16,690 nt of DNA from Bacteroidales bacterium UBA1189 (GCA_002309805.1 DBYJ01000027.1:7133-23822), one strand, 5' to 3'; shown: positions 1 through 7,035, counted from the first letter of the stretch. The notes: a model not told the origin generated them from the sequence alone. Program-made: numbers and translations.

Positions 1-1412
1 ACGGCTTTTACATAGTCTTTTTCAACGCCATAGCCATTATAATAGCAGTATCCTAGTTTTCTTTGCATCCATGGGCAACATCTTTCTTTTTTATTGTAAT
101 TCTTAACCGACCTACACTCTCTACAGCCTTTTCCTTTTTGAACATACTCTTCTACATAGGACATCATTTTTTCATATTCTCCCATGTCCTGCAATGCAAG
201 AACTATACTCTCCATTAAATGGCAAAGGTATTCTTTGTTATAGTTTGCTTCCGCCTTATGATATAATTCAAGTGCTTTATTGTAATCCTTTTCAACGCCT
301 TCTCCTTCACGGTAACAATCCCCCAATCTTTTAAGAGCTTTGGCATGACCCGAATCTGCAGCCATCTTAAGCCACTTTATTCCTTCTTCAATATTCTTTT
401 CGACACCTTCTCCGTCTAAATAGCAGACCCCTAATTTATATTGAGAAGTTGTATCATTGTTATGTGCACGTTTCTCTAATAAGGGTATGTCAATGAAATC
501 TTTTTCAGGACGAAGAATATTGAAAGAATGATAAAGCACAAATGGAAGAGAGCCTTCAACAAAACAAAGTAAAAATAGAGAATATAGCCTGTTCAGTTCT
601 TTATCGTCTGCTGGGAATAACTGATGAAGTATCTCACATTGACTGATATCGCGATAGTCTTTCTCTGAGAACAGCAACCTGTCTGAGGCTCCGTATTGCT
701 CCAACAATTCAGGCTGGAGGGAAATGGCTTTGAGGGAAAGGAGGATGGAAACGAGCGAGAAGTCGTCGATATGCTCGTCGAAGTCATCCTCCGTTCTGGC
801 TGGATGGCGGAAATCGGGACTGCCCAGCTCACGGGCTTTCTGGCCTTTCATGGCGGGAACGTACATGCCGTCGTAATCGACTAACGCCAGCGTGCCGTCC
901 TCGCGGACAAGGATATTGTCGGGCTTCAAGTCCCCGTGTGCAAAGGGCAGGGGCATCAGCCACATCGCCAAGCGGCTGAACTGATAGGCCAAAAGCGACA
1001 GCTCATAATCGTCATCGATATGCTCGCGGATGTACTTGTCGAGTGTCTGGCCTTCCACCCAGTCCATCAGCAGTACGGGGAACTCCGTTTCGTCGGCGTT
1101 GCCCGTATCAACAAACAATTCCTTGTCCAGATACTTGATAGGAGTGAGGAAGGTGCTGCTGACGTACTCCAGCTCCTCGGCTATCTGACGGTAGGCCTCG
1201 GCGCGCCCCTCCTGTTCCTTCAGGAAACACTTTACGGCGTGGAGCTTGCCCGTTTGTTCGTCCTTCATCTTAAAGACAACAGCGAAGTTTCCACTCGACA
1301 TCACAGGCTCCCCATCATCGCCCAATACAGGGCGAAGCTGCTTCAACTGCTCAAAGTTGTCCTCTGCTGCCTTTATGGCCTCGACATATTCAGATATCAG
1401 CGGGTAGTTCAT
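1..1412 (-). CDS. Protein kinase-like domain with C-terminal Sel1 repeats (3' end outside window)
   Basis: The frame is open from an ATG at 1412 to the left edge, giving 470 codons with no stop. The N-terminal half is a eukaryotic-like Ser/Thr kinase fold: glycine-rich stretch SSGNFAVVF at about residues 39-47, AVK with Lys61 for ATP, catalytic HGDLKPDN at 159-166, metal-binding DYDG at 179-182 (in place of DFG), then a PDFRHP segment and a HIDDFSLVSILL helix. All catalytic residues are present, so it should be active; the substrate is unknown. Sel1 repeats (LGVCYLDGEGVEKN, LGDCYREGEGVEKD) begin near residue 320, followed by a Cys-rich insertion (CREC, later CC, about residues 425-447) and another Sel1 repeat at the edge. 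Sel1 repeats normally bind protein partners. The kinase part (about 700-1412) is GC-rich and the Sel1 part AT-rich, suggesting a chimeric origin. No membrane segment is visible, so it is probably cytoplasmic. Confidence 0.9.
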   Translation of the reverse strand, partial: MNYPLISEYVEAIKAAEDNFEQLKQLRPVLGDDGEPVMSSGNFAVVFKMKDEQTGKLHAVKCFLKEQEGRAEAYRQIAEELEYVSSTFLTPIKYLDKELFVDTGNADETEFPVLLMDWVEGQTLDKYIREHIDDDYELSLLAYQFSRLAMWLMPLPFAHGDLKPDNILVREDGTLALVDYDGMYVPAMKGQKARELGSPDFRHPARTEDDFDEHIDDFSLVSILLSLKAISLQPELLEQYGASDRLLFSEKDYRDISQCEILHQLFPADDKELNRLYSLFLLCFVEGSLPFVLYHSFNILRPEKDFIDIPLLEKRAHNNDTTSQYKLGVCYLDGEGVEKNIEEGIKWLKMAADSGHAKALKRLGDCYREGEGVEKDYNKALELYHKAEANYNKEYLCHLMESIVLALQDMGEYEKMMSYVEEYVQKGKGCRECRSVKNYNKKERCCPWMQRKLGYCYYNGYGVEKDYVKA

Positions 1413-1436
1413 AAGCCTATACTCATTTGGAAAGCG

Positions 1437-1444
1437 CAAAGATA
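1437..1444 (-). promoter_or_regulatory. Probable -7 box of the kinase gene promoter
   Basis: Read on the minus strand this is TATCTTTG, a perfect match to the Bacteroidetes TAnnTTTG element, 25 bases before the kinase ATG. At the expected distance upstream only a weak TGTT is seen, so the -33 half is poor. It is divergent from the promoter at 1515-1547. Confidence 0.5.
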
Positions 1445-1514
1445 CAACTTTTTTCAAAAGAATAAAACATTTTGCCCAAAACCTTCATTCCGCAAGCCTT
1501 GTGGAGAGAAAATT

Positions 1515-1547
1515 TTTGGAGAAAAGCGTAAAAAACGTTTATCTTTG
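1515..1547 (+). promoter_or_regulatory. Bacteroidetes promoter of the lipoprotein/DUF805/ADP-ribosylglycohydrolase operon
   Basis: TTTG at 1515-1518 and TATCTTTG at 1540-1547 are separated by 21 bases, the canonical primary sigma-factor arrangement of Bacteroidetes. The predicted transcript starts near 1555, leaving about 90 bases of leader before the lipoprotein ATG at 1644. No comparable promoter is seen before the three downstream plus-strand genes, which suggests one transcript. Confidence 0.8.
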
Positions 1548-1643
1548 TAGCAAAAATGAACGAAACGGGTAAAGACAATCAATGAAAATATGAGGCTCAT
1601 ACGTGAAAAGGTAGTTGATGTGTGATCCTAAAGAAAAAGAACG

Positions 1644-2936
1644 ATGGAAAAGAGACCTTTGAAAGATGCTGTCAGACTTGTGTTTCTGATAGGTTGCAGT
1701 TTGTCTGCGTTGCTATTTAGTTGTAGCCCCAAAAACGAGTATGAGGATGCTTTTGACTACAGCCATCCTGTAGATCTTTCGGATATCCTTCAGGCGTATG
1801 ATTATTATGAAAAACATGGGAGAGAAGAAAATGATTCGATTGTGTCATCGATTTTGAGGGGTAATGCTCCAGAGACAGTTACTTTTGAATCGCCTGATGG
1901 TCCGCCACAAATTATGGTTTATTTGTCAGAAGACACTTCGTTTGTCTTGAGGGCTCCAGAATATGCCGCATCACCCCATCCGTTTCTGGCTTTTGCGGAG
2001 GATTTGTATAATGGTTTCGTCTGGATATGGAATGTGTGGAGCAATATAGAGTTCTGGCATCGAGGGAAAACGACAGTTACGGATTATGATGGTGAGGATG
2101 TGAAAGATGCCATCAGGAAGTTGGATACCGGCATCTTTAACGATGAGGAAATACGTCTGGCAGCAAAGAATTGCCAAGACAGTCTGCTTGCGCTAATGGA
2201 CCTCCCCATTGAGGATTGGAATGAGGACATACCCATAGATGAATACTTGGAGACCTATATGAATCTTCTTGAAGAAAAAATGAATTCTTTCATTACAGAC
2301 TCAGATTTTTTTTATGAAAAACATAATGACCTGATAGAATCGTTGGGTGGTAAAAGTGTGCGCGAGAGCTATATACGCTATGAAAAAGCAGATGCAGAGA
2401 TAAAACTGAAAGCAATACTTGACGAATTAAAGTCTTCCCGTATTTTTAATGATATGATTACTCGCTATGAGAAAGCACGTTCAGAGAAGCAGCTGAAAGT
2501 AATACTGGGCGAATTAAACTCTTCCCGTACTTTCGACGACCAGATTACTCTTTGGGGATTATGGGCGAACAACAAGAAGTCAATAGGCGAGGATGCATGG
2601 ATTGTGGCTGTTGGGGAGCGGTTACTTGAAAGCGGACTGTATTGTCCAGTCCTTGATAACATTTGGCTTACATGGCGTGCATTATGTCAATATATGTATT
2701 TCGGCATGTCGCGTGATTCCTGTATTCCCAATCAATATTATAACCAGATGCGGAAAATATGCTTTTGCGCTTGCCTGAAACGAATACAGTCTCATCCTGA
2801 TGATTTCTTTGCCATGAACTGTGCCTATAACCTTGTCCGAACGTGTAACCTGAACAGGTATGGTGAAAACAACTTTGGGAACAATGCTCTTACGGAGATG
2901 GCAATGACATTACCTGATCGTTTTGACAAAGAATAG
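1644..2936 (+). CDS. Uncharacterised lipoprotein with an internal tandem duplication
   Basis: A 430-residue protein whose N terminus is a lipoprotein signal: positively charged start, hydrophobic segment, then LLFSC with the lipidated Cys at residue 27. It should be anchored in the periplasm or outer membrane. The mature part is acidic and mostly helical-looking, with no catalytic motif I recognise. Residues 245-273 and 274-302 are a tandem duplication (RYEKA...SSR.F.D..T). The C-terminal third holds clustered Cys residues (CFCAC). The start is supported by an upstream A-rich stretch (AAAGAAAAAG) and by the promoter at 1515-1547. The next gene begins 4 bases after the stop, indicating cotranscription with a DUF805 membrane protein and an ADP-ribosylglycohydrolase. 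Function unknown. Confidence 0.85.
   Translation: MEKRPLKDAVRLVFLIGCSLSALLFSCSPKNEYEDAFDYSHPVDLSDILQAYDYYEKHGREENDSIVSSILRGNAPETVTFESPDGPPQIMVYLSEDTSFVLRAPEYAASPHPFLAFAEDLYNGFVWIWNVWSNIEFWHRGKTTVTDYDGEDVKDAIRKLDTGIFNDEEIRLAAKNCQDSLLALMDLPIEDWNEDIPIDEYLETYMNLLEEKMNSFITDSDFFYEKHNDLIESLGGKSVRESYIRYEKADAEIKLKAILDELKSSRIFNDMITRYEKARSEKQLKVILGELNSSRTFDDQITLWGLWANNKKSIGEDAWIVAVGERLLESGLYCPVLDNIWLTWRALCQYMYFGMSRDSCIPNQYYNQMRKICFCACLKRIQSHPDDFFAMNCAYNLVRTCNLNRYGENNFGNNALTEMAMTLPDRFDKE
2376..2549 (+). repeat. Intragenic tandem duplication, two 87-base copies
   Basis: Copies at 2376-2462 and 2463-2549 encode residues 245-273 and 274-302 of the lipoprotein. They begin CGCTATGA and end ATTACT, stay in frame, and differ at scattered positions, so the duplication is not brand new. 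It adds one helical-looking unit. Confidence 0.85.
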
Positions 2937-2940
2937 CCGT

Positions 2941-3375
2941 ATGAAAAAGTGGGTTCTATTATTGAAAGATTATGTTTCCCCAAAAGGGACGCTGGATAGA
3001 AAGGGATTCTGGATTGTGTTTCTTGGTGCCAATCTTTCTATCATTCTGTTTTATGTTACTTTTTATCTCCTGTTTGGATTGAGTGTAAAATGGAACCTCT
3101 ATTTGAGTTATTATGTGGGTGTGGGGCTGGTTGTTCTATGTGGAGGTTTATTGCCCCTTGGCGCTGTTGCTCTTGCGGGAGCTACTTGCCTTTGTATAGA
3201 TCAAGACTTTTTTTCCTCATTGCTGGCGTTGTTCGTTGACGCCCTTTTCGTCTGCTATTGGTTTCTGTGCATCAGACGATGCCACGATATGGGGCGAAAC
3301 GGATGGTATAGTCTGATACCCTTTTACAATCCTTTTGTGTTACTTTTTAAGAGAAGCCAAGAAAGAGAGAATTAG
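2941..3375 (+). CDS. DUF805 family integral membrane protein (copy 1)
   Basis: 144 residues with about four hydrophobic segments (roughly 24-46, 57-82, 91-111 and a short one near 122-136) and the DUF805 signature RRCHDMGRNGWYSLIPFYN at residues 112-130. DUF805 proteins are small inner-membrane proteins of unknown function. I chose the ATG at 2941 over an in-frame TTG at 2923 because 2941 lies 4 bases after the lipoprotein stop, and because the paralogue at 4323 starts in the identical context GCCGTATGAAAAAGTG. The conserved N-terminal piece VSPKGT is shared with copy 2. The last part is nearly identical in DNA to copy 2 while the middle has diverged strongly. Probably in one operon with the genes on either side. 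Confidence 0.88.
   Translation: MKKWVLLLKDYVSPKGTLDRKGFWIVFLGANLSIILFYVTFYLLFGLSVKWNLYLSYYVGVGLVVLCGGLLPLGAVALAGATCLCIDQDFFSSLLALFVDALFVCYWFLCIRRCHDMGRNGWYSLIPFYNPFVLLFKRSQEREN
3304..3352 (+). repeat. 49-base segment identical to 4710-4758
   Basis: This stretch near the 3' end of the first DUF805 gene matches the second DUF805 gene (4710-4758) base for base, with similarity continuing to both stop codons. The direct repeats flank the ADP-ribosylglycohydrolase gene and are about 1.4 kb apart. Confidence 0.9.
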
Positions 3376-3416
3376 ACAAAGAAAAAATGATTCCATTATC
3401 CCATAAATAAAAACTT

Positions 3417-4220
3417 ATGAATAATTATCTTATTAGTGAGGCGATTGGTGACATTGCTGGAAGTGCTTATGAGAGCAAGAGACATCGCATTAAAGAATAT
3501 GACAAGGTGAAGCTGTTCAGTTCGCGTGCACACTTTACAGATGATACAGTACTGACATTTGCCTGTGCTGAAGCTTTCATTGACCATCTTGATATGACGA
3601 TGAATCTTTGGAAGTGTGGTAATGAGCATCGTCATGCTGGCTTTAGCAGCAAGTTCAAGCTTTGGATGTCCAGCCATCATCCTCAGCCTTATCGATGCTT
3701 GGGTAATGGTGCCGCTATGCGTTGTTCCTCCGCTGGATGGCTTGCCCAAACGGAAGAGGAATGTATCCGTATGGCTACAGAAACAGCTGCACCGACACAT
3801 AATCATCCAGAAGGAATCAAAGGAGCGATAGCTACAGCCTTAACCATTTTCCATTTAAAGAATGGTAAGGATAAGGAATTCGTCCGGACTCAGATCTTAA
3901 ATACAAACTATCCTGACTGGGCAGATAAGCCGTATGCTGATATTCATGATGATTATTCCTTTAATTCCACATGTGAAGGAACCGTAGGTCCTGCTATTAT
4001 CTGCTTCCTCGAATCAAAAGACTATGTCGACTGCATCAAACTGGCCATCTCCCTTGGTGGTGATGCAGATACCCTTGCCGCTATTGCCGGCCCAATGGCT
4101 TATGCCTATTTCAAAAAGATGCCTGCCGCTCTTGTCAGCCAAGCAATAAGAAAACTTCCCGACTGGATGGTGGATGTGAGCGTGCGGTTTGATAAGGTAG
4201 TAAATGGCGACGTTATTTGA
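3417..4220 (+). CDS. ADP-ribosylglycohydrolase family protein
   Basis: 267 residues, the usual length of the DraG/ADPRH fold. Enzymes of this family remove ADP-ribose from proteins, nucleic acids or small molecules using two metal ions. The metal-site residues are present: GD at 11-12, TDDT at 41-44, GNGAAMR at 96-102, THNHPEG around 127-133, and GGDADT at 214-219. It therefore looks active and complete. No signal peptide is seen, so it should be cytoplasmic. It sits between two paralogous DUF805 membrane protein genes, 41 bases after the first and 102 before the second. Context suggests a role in reversing ADP-ribosylation within a membrane-linked signalling or immunity module, but the substrate cannot be read from sequence. 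Confidence 0.92.
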   Translation: MNNYLISEAIGDIAGSAYESKRHRIKEYDKVKLFSSRAHFTDDTVLTFACAEAFIDHLDMTMNLWKCGNEHRHAGFSSKFKLWMSSHHPQPYRCLGNGAAMRCSSAGWLAQTEEECIRMATETAAPTHNHPEGIKGAIATALTIFHLKNGKDKEFVRTQILNTNYPDWADKPYADIHDDYSFNSTCEGTVGPAIICFLESKDYVDCIKLAISLGGDADTLAAIAGPMAYAYFKKMPAALVSQAIRKLPDWMVDVSVRFDKVVNGDVI

Positions 4221-4322
4221 ATTCCGCTCGATAATTAGATTGGGGTCGCCTCGGGAAAAAAAGGAAATGATATAGCAGATGACCTGAAATGGTAGATAAC
4301 CGCTTGAAAATATAACAGCCGT

Positions 4323-4781
4323 ATGAAAAAGTGTTTTTTCTGGTTTAAGAATTTTGTTTCCCCAAAGGGGACGATTGGACGAATGGGGTTTCTTGGGGTA
4401 TTCCTTTGCGCCTTGCTCGGCATTTACGTGTCATATATAATGGTGGCCCATTTCGGATATATATATCATCTTCAAGGTTTCAATTTCAACACCAATTTGA
4501 CGTTCTGTGGGATTATGGGCTTTGTATGCCTCATTGGCGGCTTTTTGCCGCTTGGGGCTTTTCTTTTGGTGGGATGCACTTATGCCAGCGCACACTATAT
4601 TTCCGAACTAGGCCGTGAGTTTCTGGTTCTATCCATTATATTAGACATCCTGTTCGTCTTCTATTGTTTTCAATGCATCAAACGATGTCGTGATATGGGA
4701 CGAAGTGGGTGGTATAGTCTGATACCCTTTTACAATCCTTTTGTGTTACTTTTTAAGAAAGGCCAAGAAAGGGAGAAGTGA
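4323..4781 (+). CDS. DUF805 family integral membrane protein (copy 2)
   Basis: 152 residues, paralogue of the protein at 2941-3375. It has the same N-terminal FVSPKGT, three to four hydrophobic segments, and the C-terminal block RCRDMGRSGWYSLIPFYN at 121-138. The usual His of the DUF805 motif (R-x-H-D) is Arg here, unlike copy 1. It is eight residues longer, mainly in the middle loop after residue 45. The start matches copy 1 in sequence context. It lies 102 bases after the ADP-ribosylglycohydrolase and is the last plus-strand gene, ending before a 22-base palindrome. Function unknown. Confidence 0.88.
   Translation: MKKCFFWFKNFVSPKGTIGRMGFLGVFLCALLGIYVSYIMVAHFGYIYHLQGFNFNTNLTFCGIMGFVCLIGGFLPLGAFLLVGCTYASAHYISELGREFLVLSIILDILFVFYCFQCIKRCRDMGRSGWYSLIPFYNPFVLLFKKGQEREK
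4710..4758 (+). repeat. 49-base segment identical to 3304-3352
   Basis: Second copy of the identical DUF805 3' segment. The sharp contrast with the divergent middle of the genes suggests gene conversion or strong constraint. Confidence 0.9.
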
Positions 4782-4805
4782 TTGCAAATCAGCCTGAACG
4801 AAAAT

Positions 4806-4827
4806 GAGACGCGGCATGCCGCGTCTC
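4806..4827. terminator. Perfect 22-base palindrome, possible bidirectional terminator
   Basis: The sequence begins GAGACGCGGCA and is its own reverse complement over 22 bases, so RNA from either strand would form a GC-rich hairpin of about nine pairs. It lies between the convergent ends of the DUF805 gene (4781) and the aldolase gene (4907), where a shared terminator is expected. There is no T-run directly after it, so it could instead be a dispersed palindromic repeat or protein-binding site. Confidence 0.5.
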
Positions 4828-4834
4828 TACTATA

Positions 4835-4885
4835 GAGGTCATGAGGTCATGAGGTCAAGAGGTCATTTTCGTTTTCATGACCTCA
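4835..4885. repeat. Short tandem array, unit GAGGTCAT, with an inverted copy
   Basis: Four successive octamers at 4835-4866 (GAGGTCAT, GAGGTCAT, GAGGTCAA, GAGGTCAT) are followed by an inverted copy. TGAGGTCATGA at 4842-4852 is exactly complementary to 4875-4885, giving an 11-pair stem. It occupies the gap between convergent operons, directly after the palindrome. Confidence 0.9.
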
Positions 4886-4906
4886 AAGGCTGGATGTTCT
4901 CTTTTC

Positions 4907-6211
4907 CTACTCCCCGACGTGGAAGGCTATGCGGAGGTCTTCGACTTCGGCATCGGTGATGGGGTGGAGTTTGCCTACGGGGGCTGCCATGATGAGGGAA
5001 CGGGCGCTGAACTCGGCTACCTCCAGCTTGTCGAAAGTGTTGAGCAGCGCGTCGCCCGTGACAATGATGGAGTCGTTGGCCAGGAAGGCACAGGGGAAGT
5101 GCGTGAACGACTGGGCAACGGTGTCTAAATCATCGTACTGCGAGCCGAAGGGGAACTGGGGAACATCCTGCAGGAATATCCAGCTCTCGGGGATGGTGCG
5201 TGGGTCGAACTTGATGCCCGTGGTGCAATAGCCCATCAGCGCCGGGCTCTGCGTGAGGATGATGCTGTTTACCTTGGGATTGCGGCGATAGATTTCCTGA
5301 TGGAGCGCCACGGAGCGGCTGGGCACCTTGCCCGCCTCCACCATGCCGTCGCGAACCTGCACGATGTCGTCGGCATCGATGTCCCAGCGGGTGACGCCCG
5401 GCGGGGTGATGAGGAAGTCGTTGCCCTGCCAGCGGACACTGGCGGTGCCGTAGGAGCTGCACATCAGCCCTTGGTCGCAGGCGCGGCGCACGATGCGGCA
5501 GATTTCTGCCCGCAGAGCCCGCTCCTCGCTCGGATGGCGGACGTTCATGAAGTGGGGATAGTGGGTGGGGATGCTTTGTTCGTGCTGGAGTATCTGCGCA
5601 TCGGTGAGGTAGTTCGGCTGCCCCAGCGTCTTGGCATTGAGAATGGTACGGGCGCAGAGCTCCAGCGTCTCGAAGCGTTGGTAGGCATCGGCAATGTCTT
5701 CGCCCATCAGCACCACGCCGTGGTTCTCCATGATGACGGCCTTGTAGTCGGGATTGCGCTGGAACTCAGCGGCAATCTTCTCGCCCAGTTCCTCGCTGCC
5801 CGGCAGGGCGTAGGGTGCAAAGCCGACAGGGCCGCACACGGCACGTGCTTGAGGGATGATGCTGGTGTCGGGCACCTCATGGACGATGCTGAAGGTGACG
5901 AGGGCTGGCGGATGAGCGTGGATGACTGATTTCATCTTCGGGCGCATGCGATAGAGGGCCCGGTGGAAGGGGTACTCGCTGGAGGGTCGATGGCGCCCCA
6001 CGATGGTGCCGTCGGCCTTGACGCACATGATATCGGCAGGCGTCAGCGAACCCTTGTCGATGCCGGCAGGGGTAATCCAGATGTCACCGTTCTCGTCCAT
6101 GATGGAGAGATTGCCTCCGCTGGTAGTGGTCATGCCGCTGCGATAGATGCGGCTGATGATGAGCACCAGCTGCTCGGCGGGGTGCATCAGAGAGGTGTTG
6201 AGTTGTTTCAT
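4907..6211 (-). CDS. Class II aldolase/adducin-type protein with two tandem domains, the second degenerate
   Basis: 434 residues, twice the length of a usual fuculose/rhamnulose-phosphate class II aldolase. Domain 1 (about 10-205) has the hallmarks of an active enzyme: TSGGN at 30-34 for phosphate binding, Glu79 in SSEY, zinc ligands HAH at 98-100, and His164 in ENHGVV. Such enzymes split ketose or aldose phosphates into DHAP and an aldehyde. Domain 2 (about 230-430) keeps the fold pattern (LITPPGV, SRSVALHQEIYRRNPKV), but the zinc motif is replaced by LTQSP at 319-323 and the ENHG motif by ANDS, so it is probably non-catalytic. The ATG overlaps the stop of the upstream gene (ATGA), implying translational coupling. 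It is the last gene of the operon. The exact sugar phosphate is unknown. Confidence 0.9.
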   Translation of the reverse strand: MKQLNTSLMHPAEQLVLIISRIYRSGMTTTSGGNLSIMDENGDIWITPAGIDKGSLTPADIMCVKADGTIVGRHRPSSEYPFHRALYRMRPKMKSVIHAHPPALVTFSIVHEVPDTSIIPQARAVCGPVGFAPYALPGSEELGEKIAAEFQRNPDYKAVIMENHGVVLMGEDIADAYQRFETLELCARTILNAKTLGQPNYLTDAQILQHEQSIPTHYPHFMNVRHPSEERALRAEICRIVRRACDQGLMCSSYGTASVRWQGNDFLITPPGVTRWDIDADDIVQVRDGMVEAGKVPSRSVALHQEIYRRNPKVNSIILTQSPALMGYCTTGIKFDPRTIPESWIFLQDVPQFPFGSQYDDLDTVAQSFTHFPCAFLANDSIIVTGDALLNTFDKLEVAEFSARSLIMAAPVGKLHPITDAEVEDLRIAFHVGE

Positions 6212-7035
6212 TTCTTTTTATATTTAATGTCAATATATACAGGACGATGGTCGGAAGCCACAGAAAGGTCAACAGGTCTACAAGTCAACAGGTCAACACG
6301 CTGTGTACAGTCTGCATTCGCTTTTTGACTCGTTGACTCGTTGACTTGTTGACCTCTGAATCGGACTATGTAGTCAATGGTGATGTCGGGGGCGTCGGCG
6401 GGGAAGGTGCGGACGGTGGTGTCGGTGAGGATGGTGAACTGCTCGGTAAGCGACTGAATGAAGGGCTCATGGGGCTCGGCATTGAAGTCACCTGCCAGAT
6501 AGAAGGGCTTGCCGGCGCGGCGCGACGCAACCTCCTGAAGAATGGGCAGGGAGAGCATTCGGTCCGCAGCCGTAAGCGACAGATGGGTGCAGGCAAAGAC
6601 GTAGTCCTTGAACTCCGCAGCTACCACCATGCGGCGTTCCTCGCGCCCAGGCAGCGGCATGCGTACCACCGAGAGGGGCGGCTTGCGGCAGAGGATGCCC
6701 ACGCCGTACTTGCCGCCGTCGTAGTCGATAGCGGGCGCATAGACGGGTATCATGCCCGTAAGCGTGGCCAGCTCGCCCAGCACATCACGCCCTCCGCTGC
6801 GGGCCGTCATGCTGTCAATCTCCTGCACAGCTATCACGTCGGCTTGACAGGCATTGATAACGTCAGCCACCCGCTGCAAGTCGCGCTGGTCGTCCATGCC
6901 GATGCCGTTGCGGATATTGTAGCTCATCAGCCGCGCCGTACCCTCCGACTGGCAAGAGGACAGGAGGAGTAATAAAATGAGGATAGCGTTTAAGGGATAA
7001 CGTTTTACGATTAACGAATACGACATACGGGACAT
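6208..7035 (-). CDS. Endonuclease/exonuclease/phosphatase-fold lipoprotein
   Basis: 275 residues. A lipoprotein signal ends at LLSSC with the Cys at residue 28, so the enzyme is exported and lipid-anchored. The fold shows metal and catalytic residues in order: N40 in SYNIR, QEID with Glu72, THLS with His151, GDFN with Asp183 and Asn185, IDYI with Asp221, and SDHRP with Asp262-His263. The family includes phosphodiesterases and phosphatases acting on nucleic acids, inositol phosphates or sphingomyelin; export argues against an intracellular DNA-repair role. Residues about 227-256 are encoded by an in-frame repeat array (6268-6356), which separates IDYI from SDH by 37 residues, longer than usual for the family. 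It begins 20 bases after the dehydrogenase gene and ends overlapping the aldolase gene. A second ATG lies three codons downstream of the chosen start. Confidence 0.87.
   Translation of the reverse strand: MSRMSYSLIVKRYPLNAILILLLLLSSCQSEGTARLMSYNIRNGIGMDDQRDLQRVADVINACQADVIAVQEIDSMTARSGGRDVLGELATLTGMIPVYAPAIDYDGGKYGVGILCRKPPLSVVRMPLPGREERRMVVAAEFKDYVFACTHLSLTAADRMLSLPILQEVASRRAGKPFYLAGDFNAEPHEPFIQSLTEQFTILTDTTVRTFPADAPDITIDYIVRFRGQQVNESTSQKANADCTQRVDLLTCRPVDLSVASDHRPVYIDIKYKKK
6268..6356. repeat. Inverted array of 8-base units (GTCAACAG) inside a coding region
   Basis: Left arm 6268-6299 is four octamers: GTCAACAG, GTCTACAA, GTCAACAG, GTCAACAC. Right arm 6325-6356 is four octamers of the inverse: TTGACTCG, TTGACTCG, TTGACTTG, TTGACCTC. 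The spacer is 25 bases. Unit by unit the arms pair with one to a few mismatches. The element lies within the lipoprotein phosphatase-fold gene and leaves it open, encoding residues about 227-256. Confidence 0.92.

Noticed and set aside
936..1550. 204-residue open frame on the plus strand
   Set aside because: It is antisense to the kinase domain and its end spans both promoters; no recognisable domain.
2923..2940. Upstream TTG start for the first DUF805 protein
   Set aside because: It would overlap the lipoprotein stop, and the paralogue starts at the equivalent ATG in the same context.
4835..4866. Operator for a nuclear-receptor-like or other direct-repeat-binding regulator
   Set aside because: It lies between gene ends rather than at a promoter, and it matches the general array architecture seen elsewhere.
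5300..5929. 209-residue open frame on the plus strand
   Set aside because: Antisense to the class II aldolase; no start signal or family resemblance.
6208..7035. Frameshift or pseudogene in the phosphatase-fold lipoprotein caused by the repeat
   Set aside because: The frame is open through the array and the SDHRP motif is intact after it.
6998..7035. Repeat origin for the N terminus of the lipoprotein (TTAATCG...AAACG stretch)
   Set aside because: The resemblance to the array units is too short and imperfect to separate from chance in AT-rich sequence.
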